The translations under genes were made by a program, and so were the position numbers. Under the pieces are notes generated by a model. It did no database searches. It was not told where the DNA came from and saw only the letters and a program-made list of their open reading frames with translations. Positions 9,073-18,094 of a stretch of 64,000 nt of DNA are shown here, piece after piece; within the stretch, counting starts at the first letter, position 1, and each line of letters opens with the position of its first letter. The DNA comes from Pontibacter indicus (GTDB lineage: Bacteria; Bacteroidota; Bacteroidia; Cytophagales; Hymenobacteraceae). Location: the NCBI RefSeq assembly GCF_900156345.1, contig NZ_FTPP01000001.1, positions 1,240,001 through 1,304,000 on the forward strand, read 5' to 3'.

Positions 9073-9096
9073 CTATACCTGTAGCCACAGGTATAG
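9073..9096. repeat. Perfect inverted repeat of the AGGTATAG word in the queE leader
   Basis: CTATACCTGT (9073-9082) and ACAGGTATAG (9087-9096) are exact complements around a 4-base AGCC loop. The element sits between the probable -7 box (9154-9161) and the queE start, so it would form a hairpin in the mRNA leader or a two-fold protein site in DNA. Confidence 0.75.
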
Positions 9097-9153
9097 GCCT
9101 TCTTAAATTAAGCCCGGCTATACCTAAACCAAAATCAGGCATCTCCGAACTTG

Positions 9154-9161
9154 CAAAGTTA
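9154..9161 (-). promoter_or_regulatory. Probable promoter -7 box for queE
   Basis: On the minus strand this reads TAACTTTG, an exact match to the Bacteroidota -7 consensus TAnnTTTG, about 98 bases before the queE start. No TTG box at 19-21 bases was found, so the call rests on the -7 element alone. Confidence 0.45.
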
Positions 9162-9325
9162 GTTAAAAAAGCAACAAGGAAGAGCTCAACTTATGTTCCG
9201 TTATACCCAACCGAAACATAAACTTCTATAGTCTGGATTTGTAGGGTCAGGTCGCGACCTGTTTAAGTCTTGTACAGGTATATCTATCGCATTTGTGCTT
9301 GGGAAAACCTGTTGGAGGAACCCCG

Positions 9326-9360
9326 AAAAAAAATCCCCCTTCTATTTTTAGGAGGGGGAT
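9326..9360 (-). terminator. Intrinsic terminator after folD
   Basis: Read on the minus strand, ATCCCCCTCC and AGAAGGGGGAT pair around an A-rich loop and are followed by T8. It begins 10 bases after the folD stop codon. Confidence 0.85.
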
Positions 9361-9369
9361 ATGAGAAGC

Positions 9370-10251
9370 TTAGGCGTATACTTCTTTTTTAGCTGCTCTG
9401 AGTGTGTTCTTCAGCAGCATGGCAATGGTCAGCGGACCGACACCGCCCGGAACCGGGGTGATGTAGCTGCACTTCGGCGCCACGTTGTCGAAATCCACGT
9501 CGCCGCGCAGTCTGTAGCCGGACTTGCGGGTAGCGTCCGGAACGCGGGTTGTGCCTACGTCGATCACCACAGCGCCTTCTTTTACCATGTCGGCAGTGAT
9601 CAGGCCAGGTATACCTACAGCGGCAATGATGATATCCGCCTGACGGGTATGGTAAGCCAGGTCAACGGTATTGCGGTGGCAAAGCGTCACGGTGGCATTG
9701 CCTGGGTAAGCGGCTTTGGCCATGAGGATGCTCATGGGAGAGCCCACAATGTTGCTGCGCCCGATCACCACGCAATGTTTGCCGCTCGTCTCGATGCCGT
9801 AGCGCTCGATTAGTTGCAGGATGCCGTAAGGCGTGGCGGGCAGGAAAGAAGTCAGACCGGCTACCATGCGGCCCACGTTTGCCGGGTGAAAGCCATCCAC
9901 GTCTTTCTTCGGGTCCACGGCTTCCAGCACCTTCTGCGTATTGATATGCTTTGGAAGGGGCAGCTGCACAATGAAACCGTCCACTTCCTTGCTCTCGTTC
10001 AGTTCCTGAATTTTGCTAAGCAGTTCTTCTTCGGTCACATCGTCTTCGTAGCGCACCAGCGTCGAGCCGAATCCTACCCTTTCGCAGGCCAGCACTTTGT
10101 TGGTCACATACGTGACAGAACCACCGTCATTGCCTACCAGGATGGCCGCCAGGTGCGGTACTTTGCCACCATTGGCTTTAATATCGGCAACTTCTGCAGC
10201 AATCTCTTGCTGAATGGCTTCGGATGTTTTTTTACCGTCGAGCAGAATCAT
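9370..10251 (-). CDS. folD: Methylenetetrahydrofolate dehydrogenase / cyclohydrolase
   Basis: Bifunctional FolD oxidises 5,10-methylene-THF with NADP+ and hydrolyses the methenyl intermediate to 10-formyl-THF, supplying one-carbon units. The 293-residue length is standard. Landmarks are [14 protein letters not shown], with catalytic-type Tyr48 and Lys52, VQLPLPKHI near residue 100, [13 protein letters not shown] near 120, the nucleotide-binding [10 protein letters not shown] near 168, and the C-terminal [16 protein letters not shown] signature. It lies 35 bases downstream of the CYTH gene on the same strand and ends in a strong terminator, so the two probably form one transcript. Confidence 0.97.
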   Translation of the reverse strand: MILLDGKKTSEAIQQEIAAEVADIKANGGKVPHLAAILVGNDGGSVTYVTNKVLACERVGFGSTLVRYEDDVTEEELLSKIQELNESKEVDGFIVQLPLPKHINTQKVLEAVDPKKDVDGFHPANVGRMVAGLTSFLPATPYGILQLIERYGIETSGKHCVVIGRSNIVGSPMSILMAKAAYPGNATVTLCHRNTVDLAYHTRQADIIIAAVGIPGLITADMVKEGAVVIDVGTTRVPDATRKSGYRLRGDVDFDNVAPKCSYITPVPGGVGPLTIAMLLKNTLRAAKKEVYA

Positions 10252-10286
10252 CTTTCTAGTTAAAAATTATGTGTTAAGAGTTTCAA

Positions 10287-10787
10287 TTACAGGTTTACAT
10301 AGGAGTCGTTCACTACATATTCGTCGGCAATTTGTAGCAAGCCTTTGTAGTAATTTAACTGGTGCCGCAGTACCTCCGTTCCGAGGGAGCCTTCCAGGTC
10401 AATGGCTTCAATCTCCACAAAGTGCCCTAATCCCTCCAGGTGGTCGATGTGAAACTTGACATTCTCGATAAAGAAGATCTTGCGAAACTTCTTTACCTGC
10501 GCCATCACCTGTTTGCCATCGCATACCTGCGCAACTGTAGTTGGACTGGGGTTCTTCAGGTATAGCAGCACCTCTGTCTTTTGCAAGCCTCCACTGTACT
10601 CGCGCTTATAGTGTATGAGCACATTTTCTATGTTGCCCTGCCGGTGCTTGAGCTTGCCGGTATCGGTTTCATAGAAGGTATCGGTCTGCACGTCGAGGCC
10701 TACGTATGTTGCCTCGTGTTGCAGCAACGTACTTTCTGCATCGGTAGGATTGGCACAGCGAGCTTTTATCGTGATGTCAGCGTACAA
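10287..10787 (-). CDS. CYTH domain protein (class IV adenylate cyclase-like)
   Basis: A 166-residue cytoplasmic protein of the CYTH (CyaB/thiamine triphosphatase) superfamily, an eight-strand tunnel that binds triphosphates with metal. Visible matches are the opening beta strand (DITIKARC), the QTDTFYETDTGKLKHRQ segment near residues 34-50, VLIHYKREYSGGLQKTEVLLY near 56-76, FHIDHLEGLGHFVEIEA near 110-128 and the closing YVNDSY. The family's N-terminal E-x-E-x-K motif is here D4-x-T6-x-K8, so one acidic metal ligand is missing. The real activity (cyclase, phosphatase or binding only) is therefore open. folD follows after 35 bases. Confidence 0.85.
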   Translation of the reverse strand: MYADITIKARCANPTDAESTLLQHEATYVGLDVQTDTFYETDTGKLKHRQGNIENVLIHYKREYSGGLQKTEVLLYLKNPSPTTVAQVCDGKQVMAQVKKFRKIFFIENVKFHIDHLEGLGHFVEIEAIDLEGSLGTEVLRHQLNYYKGLLQIADEYVVNDSYVNL

Positions 10788-10831
10788 TTCGTCCGTAGTT
10801 TTAGACCAGACAAAGGACTTTTGTCAACATT

Positions 10832-10876
10832 AAAAAAGCGGCAAGCCCCGGCGCGCAGGGGCACGTTGGGGCTTGG
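10832..10876 (-). terminator. Intrinsic terminator after lepA
   Basis: On the minus strand an 8-bp CAAGCCCC/GGGGCTTG stem encloses an 18-base GC-rich loop and is followed by CCGC and T6. It lies directly after the lepA stop (10882). Confidence 0.75.
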
Positions 10877-10881
10877 CACTG

Positions 10882-12666
10882 TTAGTCGAGCTTGAGCACA
10901 GCTAAGAAGGCTTCTTGTGGAATCTCCACGTTGCCTACCTGGCGCATGCGTTTCTTTCCTTTTTTCTGTTTCTCGAGGAGCTTGCGCTTACGCGAAATGT
11001 CACCGCCGTAGCACTTGGCCAGTACGTTCTTACGCAGGGCCTTCACCGTTTCGCGAGCGATGATCTTCTGGCCAATGGCCGCCTGAATGGCGATCTCGAA
11101 CATTTGGCGAGGCAACAGCTCACGCAGTTTTTCGCAGAGGCGCTTGCCCCAGTCATAAGCCTTGTCGCGGTGAACGATGGCGCTCAGGGCGTCCACCTTC
11201 TCGCCGTTCAGCATCACGTCCAGCTTCACCATGTTCGACTGACGGAATCCGATCAGCTCATAGTCAAGCGAAGCGTAGCCTCTCGAAATAGTCTTTAGTT
11301 TATCAAAAAAGTCGAATACGATCTCGGCAAGCGGCATTTCGAACGACAGCTCTACACGGTCGCTGGTCAGGTAGGTCTGGTTTTTCAGCACACCTCGCTT
11401 GTCCATACAAAGCGAGATGATCGGGCCCACATACTCGGCCTTCGAAATGATCTGGGCTTTGATGAACGGCTCCTCGATGTGGTCAATATAGTTCGGCTCC
11501 GGCATTTCGGAAGGCGCATTTACCTTCACCATCTCATTTTTGGTGGTATAGGCATGGAACTGTACCGACGGCACGGTCGTAATCACCGTCATGTCGAACT
11601 CGCGCTCCAAACGCTCCTGCACGATTTCCATGTGCAGCATGCCCAGGAAACCGCAACGGAATCCGAAACCCAGTGCGGCCGATGTCTCCGGTTCCCATAC
11701 CAGTGAGGCGTCGTTCAGCTGCAGCTTTTCCATAGAGGCACGCAGTTCTTCGTACTCGCTCGTCTCCACCGGGTATATACCGGCAAATACCATTGGCTTC
11801 ACATCTTCGAAACCCTGTATACCTACCGCAGGACGGTCGACGTGCGTGATGGTATCACCTACCTTTACTTCTTTCGCATTCTTGATACCCGAGATCAGGT
11901 AACCTACGTTACCGGCGGCCATTTCCTGGCGTGGCTCTTGGTTCAGTTTAAGAACACCAATCTCGTCGGCTTCATACGTCTTGCCCGTGTTGATGAACTT
12001 TACCTTCTCCCCTTTCTTCAGCGTTCCGTTATAGATGCGGAAATATACCTCGATGCCTCTGTAAGAGTTGAAAACCGAGTCGAAGATCAGGGCTTGCAGC
12101 GGTGCGCTAGGGTCGCCTTTCGGAGCAGGGACGCGGTCGCAAATGGCATTCAGAATCTCTTCTATACCGATGCCTGCCTTACCAGAGGCATGGATGATGT
12201 CTTCTTTGTCGCAACCGATCAGGTCGATGATTTGGTCACTTACCTCTTCCGGCATAGCGTGTGGCAGGTCGATCTTGTTCAGCACCGGAATAATTTCCAG
12301 GTCCGAGCCAATGGCCAGGTATAGGTTAGAGATCGTCTGCGCCTCTATACCTTGCGAAGAGTCCACAATCAGCAGCGCGCCCTCGCAGGCGGCAATGGAA
12401 CGGGATACCTCGTATGAGAAGTCGACGTGGCCCGGCGTGTCGATCAGGTTCAGCACATAGTCTTCTCCCTTATAATGGTAGTTCATCTGGATGGCGTGGC
12501 TCTTAATCGTAATGCCGCGCTCACGCTCCAGGTCCATGTTATCGAGCAGCTGGTTTTGCATCTCGCGCTCAGCCACGGTAGAGGTAAACTCTAACAAGCG
12601 GTCGGCCAGAGTACTTTTACCATGGTCGATGTGAGCAATGATGCAGAAATTTCGGATGTTCTTCAT
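10882..12666 (-). CDS. lepA: Elongation factor 4 (LepA), ribosomal GTPase
   Basis: LepA/EF4 is a translation GTPase that acts on the ribosome and influences initiation or back-translocation. The 594-residue length is typical. GTPase motifs are G1 AHIDHGKST near residues 11-19, G2/G3 [11 protein letters not shown] and [11 protein letters not shown] near 50-85, and G4 NKIDLP near 132. The EF-G-like domains II, III and V follow, then the LepA-specific C-terminal domain ([21 protein letters not shown]) that marks it as EF4 and not EF-G. It is transcribed alone. A probable TAACTTTG box lies 19-26 bases before the start codon, and a GC-rich terminator follows the stop. Confidence 0.98.
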   Translation of the reverse strand: MKNIRNFCIIAHIDHGKSTLADRLLEFTSTVAEREMQNQLLDNMDLERERGITIKSHAIQMNYHYKGEDYVLNLIDTPGHVDFSYEVSRSIAACEGALLIVDSSQGIEAQTISNLYLAIGSDLEIIPVLNKIDLPHAMPEEVSDQIIDLIGCDKEDIIHASGKAGIGIEEILNAICDRVPAPKGDPSAPLQALIFDSVFNSYRGIEVYFRIYNGTLKKGEKVKFINTGKTYEADEIGVLKLNQEPRQEMAAGNVGYLISGIKNAKEVKVGDTITHVDRPAVGIQGFEDVKPMVFAGIYPVETSEYEELRASMEKLQLNDASLVWEPETSAALGFGFRCGFLGMLHMEIVQERLEREFDMTVITTVPSVQFHAYTTKNEMVKVNAPSEMPEPNYIDHIEEPFIKAQIISKAEYVGPIISLCMDKRGVLKNQTYLTSDRVELSFEMPLAEIVFDFFDKLKTISRGYASLDYELIGFRQSNMVKLDVMLNGEKVDALSAIVHRDKAYDWGKRLCEKLRELLPRQMFEIAIQAAIGQKIIARETVKALRKNVLAKCYGGDISRKRKLLEKQKKGKKRMRQVGNVEIPQEAFLAVLKLD

Positions 12667-12970
12667 ATAAATTTAATACGAGAACAAAGTTAATAATATT
12701 CCTGTCAATTTATTTCAATAAAGTAGTGCCAGGGCGAACTAAATCTGTTTTAGGCACAGCAAATCCAGCACCCCTACCCTCTTTTCAAGCTCCAAAGCTG
12801 CCATGCTCATACCTGAATTTAGAGGCTGAAGAGCAGTCTATACCCGGCTTACCAGAGCAACTACCTGAACTGTAAACACTCATTTTCTTTTATGCTGTAC
12901 GGACCAGGTTTGGATTTATTCATACTCCTCTATATATTGTAAAAGTCTATTTATGACTTAAAAAATCAAT
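12667..12970. other. Divergent intergenic region between lepA and a LuxR-type regulator
   Basis: Contains the probable lepA promoter box CAAAGTTA at 12685-12692 (TAACTTTG on the minus strand) and one TATACCCGG copy near 12840. The segment just before 12970 is AT-rich and probably holds the promoter of the regulator. No gene is seen. Confidence 0.5.
12685..12692 (-). promoter_or_regulatory. Probable promoter -7 box for lepA
   Basis: TAACTTTG on the minus strand matches the TAnnTTTG consensus exactly. It lies 18 bases ahead of the lepA ATG, implying a very short leader. No well-spaced TTG box was found. Confidence 0.45.
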
Positions 12971-12973
12971 GTG

Positions 12974-13654
12974 ATGACTGAGAACAAAAGCATCAACGAG
13001 AAAATAAGGAGGAAAATAAATGAAGTACAGGCACTTAACGAAGAAATACCGGGGGTAGTCATCATCCACTGGCTTGACAGCGGACTGGTTGAGTACATAT
13101 CAGAAAGAGGGGCCAAATCTCTGGGAACCACGCAGGAAGAGATAAAGGCGATGGGACTCGATTACCACAAAAAATTCTTTAACCCTGAAGATGCGGATTA
13201 CTATGTTCCGAAGCTGTTGGGTATGATCAAGCGCAACGATATAAACGAGTACGTTACCTATTTCCAGCAAGTGCGGCTGTTGCCGGAGCAGGACTATGTG
13301 TGGCACCTGAGCAGCTCCAAAATTTTCATGCGCGATGAAGAGGGCAATCCCATTCTCTCCATCACGGTTTCTATACCGGTAGACCCGGACCACCACGTTA
13401 CGCCCAAGGTGGGCAAGTTGCTGGAGGAAAATATTTTCCTGCGAAAAAACTTCTCCACCTACTCGCAGTTGTCCGGTCGTGAGCGGGACATCCTGAAACT
13501 GACCGCACTGGGCAAGAGTTCTTCCGAAATTGCCGAGGAGCTATACATCGCCACCTCCACCGTCGAAACTCACCGACGCAACATCAAAGCCAAGCTCAAC
13601 GCCACCTCATCTTACGAACTGGCCCAGTACGCCCGCGCTTTCGACCTGATTTAA
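12974..13654 (+). CDS. PAS-domain LuxR-family transcriptional regulator
   Basis: A soluble DNA-binding regulator. The N-terminal 130 or so residues form a PAS-like sensor fold (VVIIHWLDSGLVEYISERGAKSLG, then LPEQDYVWHLSSSKIFMRDEEGNPILSI). Residues about 160-226 are a LuxR-type helix-turn-helix (LSGRERDILKLTALGKSSSEIAEELYIATSTVETHRRNIKAKL). There is no receiver domain or phosphorylation Asp. This PAS-LuxR layout is common in Bacteroidota; the ligand is unknown. I chose the ATG at 12974; a GTG immediately before it is also possible. It is divergent from lepA and alone upstream of icmF (about 210 bases away), which it might or might not control. No terminator was found behind it. Confidence 0.88.
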   Translation: MTENKSINEKIRRKINEVQALNEEIPGVVIIHWLDSGLVEYISERGAKSLGTTQEEIKAMGLDYHKKFFNPEDADYYVPKLLGMIKRNDINEYVTYFQQVRLLPEQDYVWHLSSSKIFMRDEEGNPILSITVSIPVDPDHHVTPKVGKLLEENIFLRKNFSTYSQLSGRERDILKLTALGKSSSEIAEELYIATSTVETHRRNIKAKLNATSSYELAQYARAFDLI

Positions 13655-13865
13655 CTGCAGAAACTCACTTCTTTATCTAAGGGCAACGCGCACGTCTGAC
13701 CAGGGATTAGCGGGCGGAACGTACTGCCTGTGGAACAACAGAATCCCATTCCTCTCCGTTTAGTCGAATGCCGCTCAGGATGCCCTATTCATCTGAGTGC
13801 CCTGTCATTCCTGCTCAAAAATGACTATATTCGCATCAAATTTGAAAAATCCCTGTTAATTACAT

Positions 13866-16800
13866 ATGCAACTTACTAAAGTAGAACCATATAAGCCGGT
13901 TAACCATATCCGGATCGTGACGGCGGCCTCGCTGTTCGACGGGCACGATGCTTCCATTAACATCATGCGCCGCATCATACAGGCATCCGGCGCTGAGGTA
14001 ATTCACCTGGGTCACAACCGCTCGGTACAGGAGATCGTGGATTGCGCCATACAGGAAGACGCGCAGGCGATTGCCATCACCTCCTATCAGGGTGGCCACA
14101 TGGAGTACTTCAAGTACATGTACGACCTGCTGAACGAGCACGGCTGTGGCCATATCCGCATTTTCGGCGGAGGCGGCGGGGTGATACTGCCTATCGAAAT
14201 TGAGGAACTGCACGGATACGGTATTGCTCGCATCTACTCTCCGGACGACGGCCGCGCCATGGGTCTGCAGGGCATGATCAACGACATGCTCGAAAAGTGC
14301 GACTTCCCTACGGGCAAAGACCTGAACGGTGAGGCGAAGCATTTGAGAGACAAAAACCCAAAGGCTATTGCCCGCCTGATCTCCGCTGCCGAGAACTTCC
14401 CGGACGAAGCCCGCAGCATCCTCGACGAAGTAAAAGAACAGGCCAAAGAAGTAAAGACGCCGGTACTGGGTATAACTGGTACAGGTGGTGCCGGTAAATC
14501 GTCTTTGGTAGACGAGCTGGTGCGCCGCTTCCTGATGGATTTTCCGGATAAGAAAATCGCCATCATCTCCGTGGACCCATCGAAGCGCAAAACAGGCGGG
14601 GCCCTGCTGGGTGACCGCATCCGCATGAACTCGATCTCGAACGAGCGGGTGTACATGCGCTCACTGGCTACGCGTCAAAGTAACCTGGCCCTGAGCAAAT
14701 ATGTGCAGGACGCGGTGGACATTGTGAAAGCCGCCGATTTCGACATGATCATCCTGGAGACTTCCGGTATTGGCCAGTCGGACACGGAGATCATCGAGCA
14801 TTCGGATATGAGTTTGTATGTAATGACGCCCGAGTATGGTGCCGCCACGCAGCTCGAGAAGATCGACATGCTCGACTTTGCCGACGTGATCGCCCTGAAC
14901 AAATTTGACAAGCGGGGTGCCTTGGACGCCCTGCGTGACGTGAAGAAACAATACAAGCGCAACCACCAGTTGTGGGATGTGAGCGACGAGGAGATTCCGG
15001 TGTTCGGCACCATTGCCTCGCAGTTCAACGACCCGGGCATGAACCAGCTCTACCGTGCCGTAATGGCGAAGCTGACGGAAAAGACAGGTGTGGAATTTAA
15101 CTCCAACCTGCAGACTTCGCAGGAGATGTCGGAGAAAGTATACATCATCCCTCCTGCCCGCACACGCTATCTGTCTGAGATCTCCGAGACCATCCGCAAC
15201 TACGACAAGTGGACGAAAGACCAGGCGGAAGTAGCGCAGAAGCTATACGGCATTAAAAAGTCTATTGCGGCGGTGCAAGGTATAGAAGTGGAGGACAAAG
15301 ACCGTTTGATCAGACAGCTGGAGCAGGCCTATGCCGAGGTGGAACTGAGCCTGGACGGACAGAACAAGAAGATACTCGAGAACTGGAAAGAGAAGGTTCA
15401 GGCTTATAAGAACGAGTTCTACGTATTCAAGGTGCGCGACAAGGAACTGAAGATTAAGACACATACTGAATCCCTGTCGCACCTGCAGATCCCTAAAGTA
15501 TCCACGCCACGCTACGAGGCCTGGGGCGATCTGCTCAAGTGGAACCTGCAGGAGAACGTACCGGGTGAGTTCCCTTACACAGCCGGTGTGTTCCCATTCA
15601 AGCGCGAAGGAGAAGATCCAACACGTATGTTTGCGGGCGAAGGTGGACCGGAGCGTACGAACCGTCGCTTCCACTACGTGAGCTTAGGTATGCCAGCCAA
15701 GCGTCTGTCTACGGCATTTGACTCGGTAACGCTCTACGGCGAGGACCCGGATTTCCGTCCTGACATTTATGGTAAGATCGGCAACTCAGGCGTGAGCATT
15801 TGCTGCCTCGACGACGCCAAGAAACTTTACTCCGGTTTCAACCTGGCTGATCCGATGACCTCGGTTTCGATGACAATCAACGGTCCGGCGGCCATTCTGA
15901 CTGGCTTCTTCATGAATGCCGCCATCGACCAGCAGTGCGAACTTTATATTAAAGAGCACGGACTGGAGGATGAGGTAAACCAAAAAATCGAAGCAATTTA
16001 TAAAGAGAAAGGTATAGCACGTCCGCAGTACCAGGGCGAGTTGCCACAAGGCAACGACGGGCTGGGCCTGATGCTACTTGGCGTAACCGGTGACCAGGTG
16101 TTACCAGCAGAGGTATACGAACCGATCAAAACCCGTACACTGGCTGCGGTGCGCGGCACGGTACAGGCTGATATTCTGAAGGAAGACCAGGCACAGAACA
16201 CCTGTATCTTCTCCACGGAGTTCTCGCTGCGCCTGATGGGTGACGTACAAGCCTACTTCATCGACAAGAACGTACGCAACTTCTATTCAGTATCTATTTC
16301 CGGTTACCACATTGCCGAAGCCGGTGCCAACCCGATCACGCAGCTGGCCTTTACGCTGGCCAACGGCTTTACCTTTGTGGAGTACTACGTGAGCCGCGGC
16401 ATGGACATCAACAAGTTCGCCCCAAATCTGAGCTTCTTCTTCTCCAATGGCATCGATCCGGAGTACGCCGTGATTGGCCGTGTGGCGCGCCGTATCTGGG
16501 CGAAGGCGATGAAGCACAAGTATAACGCCGATGCCCGTTCGCAGATGCTCAAGTACCACATCCAGACATCAGGCCGTTCGCTGCACGCGCAGGAGATCGA
16601 CTTTAACGACATCCGCACCACGCTGCAGGCCCTGTACGCGATCTACGACAACTGTAACTCGCTGCACACTAACGCTTATGACGAGGCCATCACGACGCCA
16701 ACCGAGGCTTCGGTACGTCGCGCGATGGCGATTCAGCTGATCATCAACCGCGAGTTGGGTCTGGCAAAGAATGAGAATCCGCTGCAGGGCTCTTTCATCA

Positions 16801-17252
16801 TCGAAGAGCTGACGGATTTGGTGGAGGAAGCTGTCCTGGCCGAGTTCGACCGTATCACGGAGCGTGGCGGCGTGCTTGGTGCGATGGAGACTATGTACCA
16901 GCGCGGCAAGATCCAGGAGGAAAGCCTGTACTACGAGACGCTGAAGCACACGGGCGAGTATCCGATCATCGGCGTGAATACCTTCCTGTCATCACAGGGC
17001 TCTCCTACGGTTATTCCGCAGGAGGTAATTCGCGCGACCGAGGAAGAGAAGCAGTACCAGATTTCCATGCTGCAGGCACTACACCAGCGCAATGCTGATC
17101 AGTCTGCCGAGATGCTCAAGCGCATCCAGCAGGTGGCCATCAACAACGGCAACATCTTCGAGGAGATGATGGAAACGGTCAAATACTGCTCCCTGGGCCA
17201 AATCACCAATGCCTTATTCGAAGTAGGTGGCCAATACCGCAGAAATATGTAA
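13866..17252 (+). CDS. icmF: Fused isobutyryl-CoA mutase (B12-binding / G-protein / mutase)
   Basis: A 1128-residue fusion. An N-terminal cobalamin-binding domain spans about residues 15-140 ([13 protein letters not shown] supplies the B12-ligating His; FGGGGGVI follows). A MeaB-like GTPase chaperone domain spans about 190-420, with P-loop G205-K211 (GTGGAGKSS), [25 protein letters not shown] and [11 protein letters not shown] linker leads to a mutase TIM barrel from about 560 to the end. In the substrate site the segment AGVFPFKRE has Phe where methylmalonyl-CoA mutase has Tyr, which fits isobutyryl-/n-butyryl-CoA interconversion and not methylmalonyl-CoA. The order B12-G-mutase is diagnostic of IcmF. 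Role: branched-chain and short-chain acyl-CoA metabolism. It is a single gene with a strong terminator. Confidence 0.95.
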   Translation: MQLTKVEPYKPVNHIRIVTAASLFDGHDASINIMRRIIQASGAEVIHLGHNRSVQEIVDCAIQEDAQAIAITSYQGGHMEYFKYMYDLLNEHGCGHIRIFGGGGGVILPIEIEELHGYGIARIYSPDDGRAMGLQGMINDMLEKCDFPTGKDLNGEAKHLRDKNPKAIARLISAAENFPDEARSILDEVKEQAKEVKTPVLGITGTGGAGKSSLVDELVRRFLMDFPDKKIAIISVDPSKRKTGGALLGDRIRMNSISNERVYMRSLATRQSNLALSKYVQDAVDIVKAADFDMIILETSGIGQSDTEIIEHSDMSLYVMTPEYGAATQLEKIDMLDFADVIALNKFDKRGALDALRDVKKQYKRNHQLWDVSDEEIPVFGTIASQFNDPGMNQLYRAVMAKLTEKTGVEFNSNLQTSQEMSEKVYIIPPARTRYLSEISETIRNYDKWTKDQAEVAQKLYGIKKSIAAVQGIEVEDKDRLIRQLEQAYAEVELSLDGQNKKILENWKEKVQAYKNEFYVFKVRDKELKIKTHTESLSHLQIPKVSTPRYEAWGDLLKWNLQENVPGEFPYTAGVFPFKREGEDPTRMFAGEGGPERTNRRFHYVSLGMPAKRLSTAFDSVTLYGEDPDFRPDIYGKIGNSGVSICCLDDAKKLYSGFNLADPMTSVSMTINGPAAILTGFFMNAAIDQQCELYIKEHGLEDEVNQKIEAIYKEKGIARPQYQGELPQGNDGLGLMLLGVTGDQVLPAEVYEPIKTRTLAAVRGTVQADILKEDQAQNTCIFSTEFSLRLMGDVQAYFIDKNVRNFYSVSISGYHIAEAGANPITQLAFTLANGFTFVEYYVSRGMDINKFAPNLSFFFSNGIDPEYAVIGRVARRIWAKAMKHKYNADARSQMLKYHIQTSGRSLHAQEIDFNDIRTTLQALYAIYDNCNSLHTNAYDEAITTPTEASVRRAMAIQLIINRELGLAKNENPLQGSFIIEELTDLVEEAVLAEFDRITERGGVLGAMETMYQRGKIQEESLYYETLKHTGEYPIIGVNTFLSSQGSPTVIPQEVIRATEEEKQYQISMLQALHQRNADQSAEMLKRIQQVAINNGNIFEEMMETVKYCSLGQITNALFEVGGQYRRNM

Positions 17253-17289
17253 CCTACGATAAAATATGCCAGGGTTTCCTGGCGTTTTA

Positions 17290-17330
17290 AAAGCAAAGGC
17301 CGGGCTGATAAGTCTGGCCTTTGCTTTTTT
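17290..17330 (+). terminator. Intrinsic terminator after icmF
   Basis: A 12-bp stem AAAGCAAAGGCC / GGCCTTTGCTTT (arms 17290-17301 and 17316-17327) ends in T6, about 40 bases after the icmF stop. Confidence 0.9.
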
Positions 17331-17406
17331 ATACCTTTAACAGCCAGCTTATTGACAACATAATGCCGCTTTGCAAGGTATAAAGCAACATATAGGCACC
17401 GCATTT

Positions 17407-17568
17407 ATGAAAAGAAAAAACAAAGATTCACAGGATTTCCCGTTTATGCTGGTGGGTTCTGCCCTCCTCTTTTTGGGCCTGGCTACCTACGTATACCTCA
17501 ATACCCGAATTGCAGAAGAGGATATTGATTTTGATTTGTGGGATGAGGATGTCAGCGATTACGCCTAA
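17407..17568 (+). CDS. Small single-span membrane protein with acidic tail (53 aa)
   Basis: The product from ATG 17407 is 53 residues. A basic N-terminus (MKRKNKDSQ) is followed by one hydrophobic span at about residues 11-32 (FPFMLVGSALLFLGLATYVYL). A strongly acidic C-terminus follows (EEDIDFDLWDEDVSDYA). By the positive-inside rule the acidic tail should face the periplasm. An in-frame TTG at 17371 would add 12 residues, but the ATG with the Lys-rich start is more convincing. It lies between two terminators, so it is probably transcribed by itself. I do not recognise the family; a regulatory or complex-subunit role is possible but unproved. Confidence 0.65.
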   Translation: MKRKNKDSQDFPFMLVGSALLFLGLATYVYLNTRIAEEDIDFDLWDEDVSDYA

Positions 17569-17617
17569 TCAGGTATAGGTTTCCGACAGGTATAGATTAT
17601 CCCAATTTGATAAAACG

Positions 17618-17661
17618 AAAAGCCAGTTCGCGCTGCTTTGGCAGGTTGCGAACTGGCTTTT
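17618..17661. terminator. Bidirectional intrinsic terminator
   Basis: A perfect 14-bp stem AAAAGCCAGTTCGC / GCGAACTGGCTTTT (17618-17631, 17648-17661) lies between the small + gene ending at 17568 and the - gene ending at 17680. It has A and T runs on both sides. Confidence 0.9.
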
Positions 17662-17679
17662 TGCTAGTTATAGTTAATA

Positions 17680-18093
17680 TTACAGTGCGTAATTGCCGGA
17701 TGCCTCCGGTTGGAAGGTCACTTTCTCTATCTTATAGTTGATGGTGCCGGATGGCACAGGCCACTCAATCTCGTCTCCCTCTTTGCAGCCAATGATGGCA
17801 GTACCCACCGGTGCCAGAATCGAGATCTTTCGGGCGTTCACATCCGCATCTCGCGGATACACCAGCGTGATTTCCAGCTCATTGCCACTTTTCAGGTCCC
17901 GAAGCAATACAGTAGAATTCATCGTCACGACCTCAGCCGGAATCTCTTCCGAGGCGACCCTTTTGGCACGCTTCAGTTCCTCCCCCAGCTTGGCAATGTT
18001 GGCCTGCATTCCTGGCCCCTGCCGCTGCTGTTGTATCAGTTCAATCAGGCGCTTGTAATCCTGCTCCGTAAGATAGATCACGTTTTCTTCCAT
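17680..18093 (-). CDS. GreA/GreB/Rnk-family protein
   Basis: A 137-residue cytoplasmic protein with a shortened helical N-terminus (residues 5-50, EENVIYLTEQDYKRLIELIQQQR) and a Gre/Rnk-type C-terminal FKBP-like domain. That domain contains STVLLRDLKSGNELEITLVYP, DADVNARKISILAPVGTAIIG and GDEIEWPVPSGTINYKIEKV. GreA/GreB bind the RNA polymerase secondary channel to restart stalled complexes. Rnk has the same C-terminal fold but a short coiled coil and does not cleave RNA. The truncated coiled coil here favours an Rnk-like regulator, which is inference. It starts 1 base after the stop of the upstream glutamate synthase gene, so the two are clearly co-transcribed. Confidence 0.85.
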   Translation of the reverse strand: MEENVIYLTEQDYKRLIELIQQQRQGPGMQANIAKLGEELKRAKRVASEEIPAEVVTMNSTVLLRDLKSGNELEITLVYPRDADVNARKISILAPVGTAIIGCKEGDEIEWPVPSGTINYKIEKVTFQPEASGNYAL

Positions 18094-18094
18094 A

